DNA of 53,451 bases from an uncultured Acidaminococcus sp. (GCA_905213155.1 CAJMHI010000007.1:1-53451), one strand, 5' to 3'. Counted from the stretch's first letter, positions 44,230 through 53,120 are shown. Notes: generated from the sequence alone by a model not told the origin. A program made the numbers and translations.

Positions 44230-44313
44230 ACAGATGGAAGGATAATATTAAATTTATCATAAATAAGAGTAGTATTGGTAAAATAATAAGAAGACAGGGA
44301 TGGGGGTCTTAGG

Positions 44314-44523
44314 ATGAACCGGTGCTATCAAGTGATCTGGAGCAAGGTACGGCAAGGCTATGTGGTCGTGTCAGAACTTGCTAAGCGTTGTGGTAAGTCA
44401 TCTTCCCGAAGAAGCAGGCGGACTGCGGCCGTGTTGGCAGCCATATGCCTTTTGTCCATCGGGGGGGGGTACAAGCGTAGTCCGTGCAGAGGACGACAAC
44501 CAAGTCCACTATGTGAGCATTAA
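44314..44523 (+). other. Short product of the OFF state: ESPR signal peptide ORF
   Basis: In the sequenced configuration ATG 44314 gives 69 codons. The first 49 are the ESPR and hydrophobic signal segment (A-A-V-L-A-A-I-C-L-L-S-I); the last 20 are out-of-frame residues after the G tract, ending at TAA 44521. A GGGGG site lies 7 nt before the ATG. Confidence 0.75.
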
Positions 44524-46798
44524 TAGTACTAATACAGGATATAATTCCAATCGCAATAATAATGGCGCCACAGGAACTGATGCCATCGCTATTGGTGTCA
44601 CTGATATCGCTTCTGGCTACGGATCCATTGCGATTGGCCGTGGAAATACTTCTGATAAAAGTTCAGCATTGACACTGGGCATAGATAATCAATCCCACGG
44701 TGTTAAAACCGAGGTCATTGGCTATCAGTCCAGTGCTGTTGCCAACAACAGTACTCTCATCGGGAATAATAACAAGATAACAGATACTATCACACATCCT
44801 ATCAAATCAGGTAGTTCTGGTATATATGCAGAAGATGACATTGTTGTAGGCCAGAATTTAAGCGTTGATGGGAAGCACAATGCAGTCTTTGGAACAAGTT
44901 TTAACAATGGGGGAACTACAAAAACCTATGTAGCAGGTGACAATAATGCTGTTATTGGCGTGGGAAATCTTGTAGGATATGTGCAAAATGGAGCCAATGC
45001 AGAGCCACAATTGGTAAAACCAACAGACCAGAATGTAGCAGTGGGAATAAGCAACACCATAACTGGCAGAGGTATTGCTGTAGGAAAGAGTTCTAAAATA
45101 TTGGGGTATCAAGCTTCTTCTTTTGGAGATGCCAATACGATCTATGGCAGTAGTGATGGCGGCGGAGACTGGGGCGTTGCCTTGGGGAGTTATCTAACTG
45201 TCAAAGGTGAACAAGCTGTAGCTATTGGAGGAAAAAATACAACTGCTGAAGGATACTATTCTATTGCAGTGGGATCTGGGACCAAAACCAGTGCAAGTTA
45301 CGCCATCGCCATAGGGAAAGAGGCGAGTGCTACTAAGCAGCAATCAATTGCCTTGGGCTTGAAGGCCGCGGCTTCTGAAAGCTGGTCTATGGCTATTGGT
45401 ACGAGTTCTACAGCTAGTGGATTGACTTCTACAGCTGTAGGCAGTTTTGGCACTAAAGCCACAGTAAAAAATAGTGTAGCGCTAGGATCCTATAGCATGG
45501 CCAATACGGCAAGTGGTGTAGCAGGCTATGATCCCTCTACCAAGGCAGCTTCTACAAATATATCTTCTACGTGGAGAGCAACACTTGCAGCGCTTTCCAT
45601 CGGTAATACAGAATCAGGGTACACTCGCCAGATTACCAATGTGGCCGCAGGCTATAATGATACCGATGCGGTAAACGTGGCCCAGTTAAAAAAGGCAATA
45701 GCGTCTATCACGCCTACTCCTAATCCTGGCGGCCCTACCACGGATACCCGCAATATAGTACAGGTGGGAGAGCACGTAACCGTGGCGGAAGCGCCCAACA
45801 GCGACGGCAGCTCCACCTATACCGTTTCCGTTAAGGCAGACGGTGAAATCACAAGCGGCAATACGGGACTTGTCACCGGGGATACAGTGTATCAGGAAAC
45901 CCGGGTAAAGCAGGACGGAAATTATATTAAGGCTGCCAATACTGCAGGAGGAAATATCACCGCCCTGGATCGGCAGACGAAGCAGAATACGGATGATATT
46001 ACAAGTATCAACAACCAGGTGAGCAATATAGGATCATCAATTAATAAACTGGGAACTCGGATTAATCGGGTAGGGGCCGGAGCAGCAGCCCTGGCGGCCC
46101 TGCATCCTCAGGACTTTGACCCGGATGACAAGTGGGATTTTGCCGCCGGCTATGGGAATTATAAAGATAGCCATGCTGTAGCCATCGGGGCTTTTTATCG
46201 ACCCACAGAAGATGTGCTCTTTTCCGTTGGCGGCAGTTTTGCCGGCGGGGAAAATCTGGTAAATGCCGGTGTGACATTCAAACTGGGGCAGCATAATAGC
46301 GTAGGCCGTTCCAAAGTCGCCATGGCAAAAGAAATTCTGCAATTAAAACAGCAGAATCAGTCCATGCAAAAAGAATTGAACGATATTAAAACGATGCTGC
46401 GCACAGGGCATCCTGTAACAGTCTCTGACGTTAATTTCCCGGATGTGCCAAAAGGGCATTGGGCCTATGGGTATGTAAAATACCTGGCCGACCGAGGATA
46501 CGTAATCGGATATCCGGATGGCTTGTTCAAAGGCGACAGAACAATGACACGGTATGAATATGCCGCCGTCATCTATCGAGCCCTGCAAAAAGGCGCACCT
46601 GTAGATGCGGATATGGGGCGGTCTCTGGGTGAATTTGGGCCAGAAATCGAGAAAGTAGCAACAGCCGACCGCTTCCGAGTAGACCGGATCTCCGGCAAGG
46701 ATACTGACCGGCATAAAGTAGAACGGGTGCGGATTAACGATAAAGACGAGGGCGACGTTCTGCGGGACGTGTATGGATCGAAAATAGAAAAAGCGTAA
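44314..46798 (+). CDS. YadA-like trimeric autotransporter adhesin with C-terminal SLH domain; frame broken at a G tract (OFF)
   Basis: ATG 44314 opens a signal peptide with the extended ESPR region (M-N-R-C-Y-Q-V-I-W-S-K-V-R). The body lies in another frame, joined through nine G at 44461-44469. With 8 or 11 G the frame is whole: signal peptide ending V-R-A, 827 residues. Then: YadA head repeats (A-I-A-I-G type, about 90-430), neck/stalk (about 440-570), YadA beta-barrel anchor (about 577-659), coiled coil (666-696), SLH domain (708-763), charged tail. With nine G the product stops after 69 residues at 44523. From ATG 44360 the body is open but lacks the signal peptide. The head is AT-rich against its 3' third. 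Confidence 0.85.
44461..44469 (+). repeat. Homopolymer tract of nine G in the adhesin signal region
   Basis: Nine consecutive G between C 44460 and T 44470, the longest G run I noticed in the window. It sits exactly where the signal-peptide frame and the adhesin-body frame diverge, so slippage by one base switches them in or out of register. Confidence 0.9.
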
Positions 46799-46842
46799 TG
46801 GAATATGAATGCTTGATGGCATAAAATTTTTCTTAAAACCTC

Positions 46843-46871
46843 TTGACGATTTGCCCATTGTATTCTATAAT
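46843..46871 (+). promoter_or_regulatory. tRNA-Pro promoter
   Basis: -35 TTGACG (46843-46848), 17-bp spacer, perfect -10 TATAAT (46866-46871), 12 bp before the mature tRNA. Confidence 0.8.
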
Positions 46872-46883
46872 GGTGCATGTGTT

Positions 46884-46960
46884 CGGGGCGTGGCGCAGTT
46901 TGGTAGCGCGCTTCCTTGGGGTGGAAGAGGTCGTGAGTTCGAATCTCGCCGCTCCGACCA
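46884..46960 (+). tRNA. tRNA-Pro(GGG)
   Basis: Complete cloverleaf: acceptor CGGGGCG/CGCTCCG (one G-T pair), D-arm GCGC/GCGC, anticodon stem CTTCC/GGAAG with loop TTGGGGT giving anticodon GGG, a T-arm with TTCGAAT, and encoded ACCA at 46957-46960. Confidence 0.95.
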
Positions 46961-46974
46961 TTTTCTTGAAACGG

Positions 46975-47006
46975 AACGCCGCAAAGCTTGCTTTGTGGCG
47001 TTTTTT
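46975..47006 (+). terminator. tRNA-Pro terminator
   Basis: Stem AACGCC-G-CAAAG/CTTTG-T-GGCGTT with tetraloop CTTG and T6. Confidence 0.88.
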
Positions 47007-47017
47007 CATGCCAAAAA

Positions 47018-47026
47018 TGCTATAAT
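47018..47026 (+). promoter_or_regulatory. Extended -10 promoter of prfC
   Basis: TGC before a perfect TATAAT (47021-47026); no good -35. It lies between the tRNA terminator and ATG 47075. Confidence 0.55.
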
Positions 47027-47074
47027 ACCAAGGGATATCATCTGGAAAAACCAGGTATGGGAGGAACAAACAGC

Positions 47075-48685
47075 ATGACTGAGCTGGAAGAAAAAATCCA
47101 AAAGAGAAGGACTTTTGCCATTATTTCCCATCCGGATGCCGGTAAAACCACGCTGACGGAAAAACTGTTACTCTACGGAGGTGCTATTCACCTGGCAGGC
47201 TCCGTTAAGGCTCGCAAAGCCAACCGGCATGCTGTAAGCGACTGGATGGAAATCGAAAAACAAAGAGGGATTTCTGTTACGAGTTCCGTGCTGCAATTTG
47301 ATTACGAAGGCTATAGGGTGAATATCCTGGATACGCCAGGGCACCAGGACTTTAGTGAGGATACGTACCGGACGCTGATTGCCGCCGATAGCGCTGTGAT
47401 GCTGATTGATGCTGCAAAAGGGGTGGAGCCGCAGACGAAAAAACTGTTCTGGGTTTGCCACCGGCGGAAATTGCCGATTTTCACATTTGTAAATAAGTTA
47501 GACCGTTACGGCCGGGCACCTATGGATCTTATGGACGAGATCGAAAAGGTGCTGCATATCAATGCCTATCCTATCAACTGGCCCATTGGGGTGGACGGTC
47601 ACTATATCGGAGTTTACGACCGTTTGAAGGATCAGGTGGAGCTGTTTGACAACGACAGCAGTCATGGTTCCAAAATCTTAAAAAGTACCACAGGTAGTCT
47701 GGAAGATCCTGTGATCCGGGAAGCCATTGGAGAAGAGAACCTGGCGCATCTAAAAGAAGATGTTGAACTGCTGGATCTTGCCGGGGACGAATTTGACCTG
47801 GAACGGATGCTGCGGGGAGAATTAACGCCGATGTTCTTTGGGTCTGCCATGACCAATTTCGGGGTGCGCAGCTTTCTGGAAAAATTTCTGGAATTGTCTC
47901 CTCAGCCGCAGCCCCGCAAATTAAAGGACGGAACGTTGGTGCATCCCGAAGATCCGGATTTTTCTGCGTTTATTTTTAAAATACAGGCCAACATGAACCC
48001 GGCACATCGGGATAGGATTTCCTTTATGCGAATTTGCTCCGGTGTTTTTGAAAAAGGCATGACGGTGTGGCACGTGCAGGGGAGTAAACCGGTGAAATTG
48101 GCCCAGCCCCAGCAATTTATGGCCCAAGAGCGTACCAGTGTAGAGAAAGCCTATCCTGGAGATATTATTGGGGTATTTGATCCGGGAATTTTCACCATCG
48201 GCGATACGCTGTGCAACCAAAAACCGGCCATTCAGTTTGAAGATTTCCCTATTTTCCCACCGGAAATTTTTGCCAAGGTGCAGCCCAAGGATTCCATGAA
48301 GCGGAAACAGTTTGAAAAAGGAATTATTCAGCTGGCCCAAGAGGGTGCCATCCAGGTATTTAAACAAAAACATATTGGAATGGAAAGTTTTGTAGTAGGC
48401 GTAGTCGGACAATTGCAGCTGGAAGTGCTGGAATACCGTCTGCTCAACGAATACAATGCTAAATTACTGATGGATACGCTTCCATATACGGTAGCTCGCT
48501 GGGTGTATGCGGAGGATGCAGAAGCGATCCGGAATATGAAGGGCTTGGACAACAGTATGCTGGTCTATGACGGGCAAAGCCGCCCGGTAATTTTGGTGGC
48601 CAATGAGTGGAATCTGAACTGGATTCTGGAGCGTAATCCAGGTATTCATTTCACCGAAGTGCCTTCGGAAGCCAGAGCAATTTAA
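47075..48685 (+). CDS. prfC: Peptide chain release factor 3
   Basis: 536-residue translational GTPase that recycles RF1 and RF2 from the ribosome after termination. The P-loop I-S-H-P-D-A-G-K-T-T is near residue 19, the R-G-I-S-V-T switch I, D-T-P-G-H-Q-D-F in switch II and N-K-L-D follow, then RF3-specific domains II and III. The start is ATG 47075 with GGAGGAA upstream; the frame is open further 5' but only into the tRNA terminator. It precedes the WecG-type gene by 12 nt. Confidence 0.95.
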   Translation: MTELEEKIQKRRTFAIISHPDAGKTTLTEKLLLYGGAIHLAGSVKARKANRHAVSDWMEIEKQRGISVTSSVLQFDYEGYRVNILDTPGHQDFSEDTYRTLIAADSAVMLIDAAKGVEPQTKKLFWVCHRRKLPIFTFVNKLDRYGRAPMDLMDEIEKVLHINAYPINWPIGVDGHYIGVYDRLKDQVELFDNDSSHGSKILKSTTGSLEDPVIREAIGEENLAHLKEDVELLDLAGDEFDLERMLRGELTPMFFGSAMTNFGVRSFLEKFLELSPQPQPRKLKDGTLVHPEDPDFSAFIFKIQANMNPAHRDRISFMRICSGVFEKGMTVWHVQGSKPVKLAQPQQFMAQERTSVEKAYPGDIIGVFDPGIFTIGDTLCNQKPAIQFEDFPIFPPEIFAKVQPKDSMKRKQFEKGIIQLAQEGAIQVFKQKHIGMESFVVGVVGQLQLEVLEYRLLNEYNAKLLMDTLPYTVARWVYAEDAEAIRNMKGLDNSMLVYDGQSRPVILVANEWNLNWILERNPGIHFTEVPSEARAI

Positions 48686-48697
48686 AGGAGGCGTCCT

Positions 48698-49438
48698 ATG
48701 ATTGCGGCGCAAAAACCGGTGATGAATATTCTGGGGGTGCCTGTGACTCCCTTTACGATGGAAGAGGCAGTGTCCTGGGTAATGACTCGTACCGGGCAAA
48801 AAGAAATCACCCAGGTGGTCACAGCCAATGCAGAAATTATTATGCTGTGCCAAAAGCATCCGGATTACAAAAAACTGCTTCAGGAAGTAGATCTGGTTCT
48901 GCCGGATGGCGCTGGCGCTGTTTGGGCTGGCCGAAAGCTGGGCTATCAGGTACCGGAGCGAGTGGCGGGCTATGACCTTTTCTTAGAACTTCTCCAATAT
49001 AGTGCCCAGCATGGTACAAAACTTTTCTTTTTCGGAGCTGCTCCTGGTATCGGAGAGGCGGCCAAAGCTAAGGCGGAAGCAATGTACCCCGGCGTTAAAA
49101 TCGTAGGGATCCGTAACGGGTACTTTCAGGAAGGGGAAGAAAAAGCTATTGTACAACAAATAAACGACAGCGGGGCACAGGTGCTTTTTACCGCACTGGG
49201 TGCGCCCAAGCAGGAGTTCTGGTTGCATAAATACAGAGATACTCTGGTGCCACCGCTGCGCATTGGGTTAGGCGGCAGTTTTGATGTGCTGGCTGGTAAA
49301 GTGCAGCGGGCGCCTCAATGGATGCAAAAGGCTTCCCTAGAATGGCTGTATCGGCTTTACAAGCAGCCCAGCAGGTTAGGGCGAATGATGGCCATTCCCC
49401 GATTTATGTTGAAGGTGCTAATGGCACGAAATTCGTGA
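48698..49438 (+). CDS. WecG/TagA/CpsF-family glycosyltransferase
   Basis: 246 residues of the GT26 family, whose members transfer N-acetylmannosamine or related sugars onto lipid-linked intermediates of cell-surface glycans. Seen: N-A-E-I-I-M near residue 45, L-P-D-G-A-G-A-V-W-A, the G-A-A-P-G-I strand and L-F-T-A-L-G-A-P-K-Q-E-F-W, plus G-L-G-G-S-F-D-V-L-A-G. No polymer gene cluster is nearby, so donor and product cannot be named. ATG 48698 has AAAGGAGG upstream. Confidence 0.9.
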   Translation: MIAAQKPVMNILGVPVTPFTMEEAVSWVMTRTGQKEITQVVTANAEIIMLCQKHPDYKKLLQEVDLVLPDGAGAVWAGRKLGYQVPERVAGYDLFLELLQYSAQHGTKLFFFGAAPGIGEAAKAKAEAMYPGVKIVGIRNGYFQEGEEKAIVQQINDSGAQVLFTALGAPKQEFWLHKYRDTLVPPLRIGLGGSFDVLAGKVQRAPQWMQKASLEWLYRLYKQPSRLGRMMAIPRFMLKVLMARNS

Positions 49439-49454
49439 TTTTTGCCTTCTTTTT

Positions 49455-49484
49455 TTGGACAAAGACAGGCGGATAAGGTATAAT
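49455..49484 (+). promoter_or_regulatory. psd-pssA promoter
   Basis: -35 TTGGAC (49455-49460), 18-bp spacer, perfect -10 TATAAT (49479-49484), shortly before GTG 49508. Confidence 0.65.
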
Positions 49485-49507
49485 CAAATGATGGTGGAGG
49501 TGAAGGT

Positions 49508-50149
49508 GTGACAAAATACACAATCGTAAAGGATGGATATCCCTTAATAGGCAGTACACTTTTCATCACATTACTGGTTTATGCCATGGCCGGTCCGGTG
49601 TATGCCGTGATTCCCTTTGTGCTGGCCTGTTATTTTATGTTTTTCTTTCGGGACCGGGTACAGGATATGCCTCAGGATCCTGGCCTTTTGTATTCACCGG
49701 CGGATGCTACCGTGGTCAGCGTGGAGGATTTCTATGATAAAGAGTTTCTCAACGAACCGGCAGTCAAAGTGACCATGTTTCTGTCTATCTTTAACATTCA
49801 TACAAATCGAATCCCTATGGCAGGGACGATTAAATACATGCGGTATACATCTGGAGGCTATGAACCTGCCTACAAGGAGTCGGCACCTATCCGCAACGAG
49901 CGGATGGCTGTGGGCATTGATAACGGCAAAAACCGGATTTTGGTTATTGTGATTGCGGGCATCCTGGCACGAAGAATTGTTTCCTGGATCAGCCTGGGCA
50001 ATAACGTTCGCCAAGGGGACCGCTATGGCATGATCAAGTTTGGTTCCTGCGCAGAATTAGTTATGCCACGGAACGTGGAAATTCTGGTACACAAGGGTGA
50101 TAAAGTAAAAGGCGGCATAACGCCCATTGGGAGGCAAAGCGTACAATGA
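49508..50149 (+). CDS. psd: Phosphatidylserine decarboxylase proenzyme, short form
   Basis: 213 residues with two N-terminal membrane segments (about 15-50). The self-cleavage site is G-S at Gly179-Ser180 in K-F-G-S-C, giving the pyruvoyl-containing alpha chain of about 34 residues. It turns phosphatidylserine into phosphatidylethanolamine. GTG 49508 is the start, 7 nt after GGAGG. The ATGA overlap with pssA couples the two consecutive enzymes, though they are encoded in reverse order to the pathway. Confidence 0.93.
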   Translation: MTKYTIVKDGYPLIGSTLFITLLVYAMAGPVYAVIPFVLACYFMFFFRDRVQDMPQDPGLLYSPADATVVSVEDFYDKEFLNEPAVKVTMFLSIFNIHTNRIPMAGTIKYMRYTSGGYEPAYKESAPIRNERMAVGIDNGKNRILVIVIAGILARRIVSWISLGNNVRQGDRYGMIKFGSCAELVMPRNVEILVHKGDKVKGGITPIGRQSVQ

Positions 50150-50832
50150 ATAAACGTATCGTTCCAAACAGTATCAGCGGCCTTAGCCAGCTTTTTGGGC
50201 TTATGTCTATTTTTCTGTCCATGGAACAAAAATTTTTCTGGGCGCCGCTATTTATCATTTTTGCTATTCTTGCAGATTCCTGTGATGGGCGTGCTGCCCG
50301 AGCTCTTGGTGTCAGCGGGCCGTTCGGAGTGGAAATGGACAGCTTGTGCGATGTATGTTCCTTTGGCATGGCGCCAGCAGTTTTAATCTATTGCTATAGC
50401 TTGTCTGCCTACGAGATTTGGGGACAAATTATCGCCGGACTTTTTGCCTTTGGCGCAGCTATGCGCCTGGCCCGGTTTAATGTGAACGTCAGTGCTATCC
50501 ATGGCTATTTTGAGGGCATGCCGGCACCAGCTGGGGCCTGCATAATGGCTACGTTTGTGCTGGGTGGACTGCAGGTGAGTCCGTTTTTGGTAGCGCTTTT
50601 GACACTTTTGGTGGCAAAGCTGATGTACAGTGAAGTACGCTATCCGGATTTTAAGGGGCATGGCAATCCCTTGTTCCGCATTCCGGTAGTACTTGCCTTT
50701 ATTTTAGGGGCGTTGGTACTTTGGTACCAGCCAGGAGCTTGGCCGTTTGTGATTATGTTTACCTATACAATGTGCGGTGTTCTCAATGCTGTGTACGTGA
50801 GATTTACTGGTAGACAAGCTGTATTTAAATAG
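50146..50832 (+). CDS. pssA: CDP-diacylglycerol-serine O-phosphatidyltransferase
   Basis: 228-residue polytopic CDP-alcohol phosphotransferase. The catalytic motif D-x2-D-G-x2-A-R-x8-G-x3-D-x3-D begins at Asp44 and is complete. It joins serine to CDP-diacylglycerol, feeding Psd. It is coupled to psd by ATGA and lies 20 nt before the GT2 gene. PE synthesis fits the outer membrane of a diderm Firmicute. Confidence 0.94.
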   Translation: MNKRIVPNSISGLSQLFGLMSIFLSMEQKFFWAPLFIIFAILADSCDGRAARALGVSGPFGVEMDSLCDVCSFGMAPAVLIYCYSLSAYEIWGQIIAGLFAFGAAMRLARFNVNVSAIHGYFEGMPAPAGACIMATFVLGGLQVSPFLVALLTLLVAKLMYSEVRYPDFKGHGNPLFRIPVVLAFILGALVLWYQPGAWPFVIMFTYTMCGVLNAVYVRFTGRQAVFK

Positions 50833-50852
50833 GAAGAGGAGGATCGGGATTT

Positions 50853-52148
50853 ATGAGTACCTACTTTGATCTGATCATGATTCCTCTCCAGATCCTCATG
50901 GTATTCTTTACCATTTATTATTTTTGCATTTCTCTTTTTGGGATTTTGCCTCGAAAAAAGGAAAACAAAATCCTGACGCCGGAAACTACTTTTGCGGTGA
51001 TTGTGGCGGCCCATAACGAGGAACGGGTGGTTGGGGAGCTGGTGAATAACCTGAAACGGCTCCGTTATCCCGATGAGCTGTATGATATTTTCGTGATTGC
51101 GGATAATTGTACGGATCAGACAGCAGCCATTGCCCGTAAAGAAGGCGCAACCGTATATGAGCGAACCAACACGGATCCACAGGAGCAGGGGAAAGGGTTT
51201 GCCCTAGCCTGGATGTTCAAAAATTTATTTGCCCTGCCAAGGCAGTATGATGCGGTGTGTATTTTTGATGCCGATAATCTGGTGCACCTGGATTTTCTAA
51301 AAGAAATGAATAACCGGTTCTGCAAAGGGGAAAAATTAATCCAAGGGTATTTGGATTCCAAAAACCCCAATGACAGCTGGGTAAGCGGAACCTTTTCCTT
51401 GAACTTCTGGATTGTTAACCATGTGTGGCACTTGGCAAAATATACCATTGGCCTGTCTTCTGTTTTTGGGGGTACAGGCATGTGTATTGCTACGGATATC
51501 CTGAAAAAATACGGCTGGCGGGCTACTTGCCTGACTGAAGATATGGAATTTACCATGCAGTGTCTCTTAGAAGGGATTCCCACCACTTGGTGTCAGGATG
51601 CTATCGTATATGACGAAAAGGTGATTACTTTCAAGCAGTCCTGGAAGCAACGGAAACGCTGGGCCCAGGGGCATTTTGACGTGGCAGAACGCTACTTGTT
51701 CAAATTGTTGAAAGAGGGAATCAAGCGGCGGGACATTGTGATCCTGGACGGTGTGATTGATTTGTTCCAGCCCTATTTCTTGTTGCTATCCACACTCTTT
51801 TTGCTATGCAGCACCATTTATTCCTACGTACCTTTTTATACCAACGTACTCTATGCGCTATTGCCCTATTCAGTGTGGCAGGTTATCGGCGTGGCCCAAT
51901 ATGTGATCCCGGCGATTATCTTCTTTAAGATTCACGCAGCTCCCAAATCCTGGCTGTGTACCATAGTGTATCCTGTGTTTGTCTGGAGCTGGGTGCCCAT
52001 TACATTTGCCGGGTATCTTCATCGCCATGAGCATGTGTGGAGCCACACCCTCCACGTGCGCAACATCAATTACAGTGACGTGCTAGTGCCGGAAAATGCT
52101 GAAATGGGTCCCAAACAGATTGTATTTCCCAAGAATAAGCAGCAATAA
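50853..52148 (+). CDS. Membrane glycosyltransferase, family 2
   Basis: 431 residues. One N-terminal membrane helix (about 5-30), a cytoplasmic GT-A domain with V-A-A-H-N-E-E, D-N-C-T-D, the F-D-A-D metal motif, T-E-D acid motif and Q-R-K-R-W-A-Q-G, then at least three C-terminal membrane helices. This matches processive or lipid-linked GT2 enzymes (BcsA/HAS-like layout), but the product is unknown. ATG 50853 has GGAAGAGGAGG upstream. Its link to psd-pssA suggests an envelope lipid or glycan role, by inference only. Confidence 0.88.
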   Translation: MSTYFDLIMIPLQILMVFFTIYYFCISLFGILPRKKENKILTPETTFAVIVAAHNEERVVGELVNNLKRLRYPDELYDIFVIADNCTDQTAAIARKEGATVYERTNTDPQEQGKGFALAWMFKNLFALPRQYDAVCIFDADNLVHLDFLKEMNNRFCKGEKLIQGYLDSKNPNDSWVSGTFSLNFWIVNHVWHLAKYTIGLSSVFGGTGMCIATDILKKYGWRATCLTEDMEFTMQCLLEGIPTTWCQDAIVYDEKVITFKQSWKQRKRWAQGHFDVAERYLFKLLKEGIKRRDIVILDGVIDLFQPYFLLLSTLFLLCSTIYSYVPFYTNVLYALLPYSVWQVIGVAQYVIPAIIFFKIHAAPKSWLCTIVYPVFVWSWVPITFAGYLHRHEHVWSHTLHVRNINYSDVLVPENAEMGPKQIVFPKNKQQ

Positions 52149-52185
52149 TTTCTTGCGTATTTGATGCTGGTAAAATTTAAGAAAT

Positions 52186-52214
52186 TTGCACTTTTGCTAG
52201 CATTAGAGTATAAT
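52186..52214 (+). promoter_or_regulatory. ssrA promoter
   Basis: -35 TTGCAC (52186-52191), 17-bp spacer, perfect -10 TATAAT (52209-52214), about 22 bp before the mature 5' end. Confidence 0.75.
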
Positions 52215-52235
52215 ATATGATACCAATTTACTTCT

Positions 52236-52582
52236 GGGGGTGTACCGGTTTCGACGGGGGTAGATGTGGTGTGATAAGCGAGCTGGGATCCCGCCAACCC
52301 CATTAAACGGTGGAAACGCGTTATAAACGCAGACGATTCTTACGCTTTAGCAGCTTAAATGCTAACGTCCTTCTTCTCCCTTCCTGCAGGAGGGGAATGG
52401 ACGACGCTTGCAGGATACTTTAGTACCATATCCCGGGGGTGCTAGGGGAATTCTACGGGATAGGGTGTTCTGTAGCCCGCCGATAGGCAACAGAGCTCCG
52501 AAATAAAGTATGTCGGCTGCGCTCGGAGAAAGTTGCATTGCAATGCTTTCGGACAGGGGTTCGACTCCCCTCATCTCCACCA
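52236..52582 (+). ncRNA. ssrA: Transfer-messenger RNA (tmRNA)
   Basis: A 347-nt RNA with tRNA-like ends: 5' GGGGGTG pairs with 3' CATCTCC before ACCA (52579-52582), and a T-arm GGGGTTCGACTCCCC. The tag frame runs from resume codon GCA at 52329 to TAA at 52356-52358 and encodes ADDSYALAA. It rescues stalled ribosomes with SmpB and marks products for proteolysis. A pseudoknot-rich core lies between. There is no protein gene in 52149-52710; this RNA, its promoter and its terminator fill the gap. Confidence 0.96.
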
Positions 52583-52609
52583 TATTTTTAATTGGCTCTA
52601 TTACACAAA

Positions 52610-52653
52610 AAAACCGCAACAGCGTTTATGATGAGGTATGCTGCTGCGGTTTT
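52610..52653 (+). terminator. ssrA terminator
   Basis: Stem AAAACCGCA-A-CAGC/GCTG-C-TGCGGTTTT with one mismatch and a 16-nt loop. Confidence 0.8.
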
Positions 52654-52710
52654 CTTGTATGGAAAATAGCATAAAACTGCAGGCTAGAGATTGAAGAAGG
52701 CAGGGAGAGC

Positions 52711-53091
52711 ATGAAAATAGAGCGGTTGGACCACCTTGTCATCACGACACAAAATTTGAAAGCCTGTTTACATTTTTACAGGGATATCCTGGAGATGGAA
52801 GTAGTAGAACAGGCCGGGCGCTATGCTCTGCGTTTTGGAGAGCAGAAATTTAACATTCACCAGAAAAAAGCAGAATTTTTGCCAGCTGCTTCCCACCCTA
52901 CCTATGGCAGCCTGGACCTATGTCTAGTGGTAGCAGAAACGATAGAGGAGGTCAAAAAAGAAGTGGAACTAAAGGGCTATCCCGTAGAAGTAGGACCTGT
53001 AGTGCGCCACGGGGCACTGGGAGAAATGAAGAGCCTGTACCTCAGGGATCCTGACGGTAATCTGGTAGAGTTGTGCCACTACGGAAAATAA
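52711..53091 (+). CDS. VOC-family (glyoxalase/dioxygenase-fold) protein
   Basis: 126 residues, one VOC module of two beta-alpha-beta3 repeats. Candidate metal ligands are His8 (L-D-H-L-V), the His in F-N-I-H near residue 50 and Glu120 in D-P-D-G-N-L-V-E-L. It resembles YwkD/virulence-type lyase family members; the substrate is unknown. ATG 52711 follows a GGGAGAG site. It stands alone after the ssrA terminator. Confidence 0.88.
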   Translation: MKIERLDHLVITTQNLKACLHFYRDILEMEVVEQAGRYALRFGEQKFNIHQKKAEFLPAASHPTYGSLDLCLVVAETIEEVKKEVELKGYPVEVGPVVRHGALGEMKSLYLRDPDGNLVELCHYGK

Positions 53092-53120
53092 TTGGGTTTT
53101 CCAATGATTTCTGCTATAAT
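53092..53120 (+). promoter_or_regulatory. Promoter of the 62-codon ORF
   Basis: -35 TTGGGT (53092-53097), 17-bp spacer, -10 TATAAT (53115-53120) with an extended TGC. A leader of about 60 nt with a short ACGG/CCGT hairpin follows. Confidence 0.6.

Noticed and set aside
46884..46960. tRNA-Pro as an integration site explaining the neighbouring adhesin
   Set aside because: No integrase, no duplicated tRNA 3' end and no attachment repeat were seen near the adhesin.
49425..49460. Small CACG/CGTG hairpin plus T run after the WecG-type gene as a terminator
   Set aside because: The stem has only four usable pairs, too weak to call.
52172..52186. CodY-box-like AT-rich sequence before ssrA
   Set aside because: Also only 12 of 15 matches, in a very AT-rich stretch; shows how easily such matches arise by chance.
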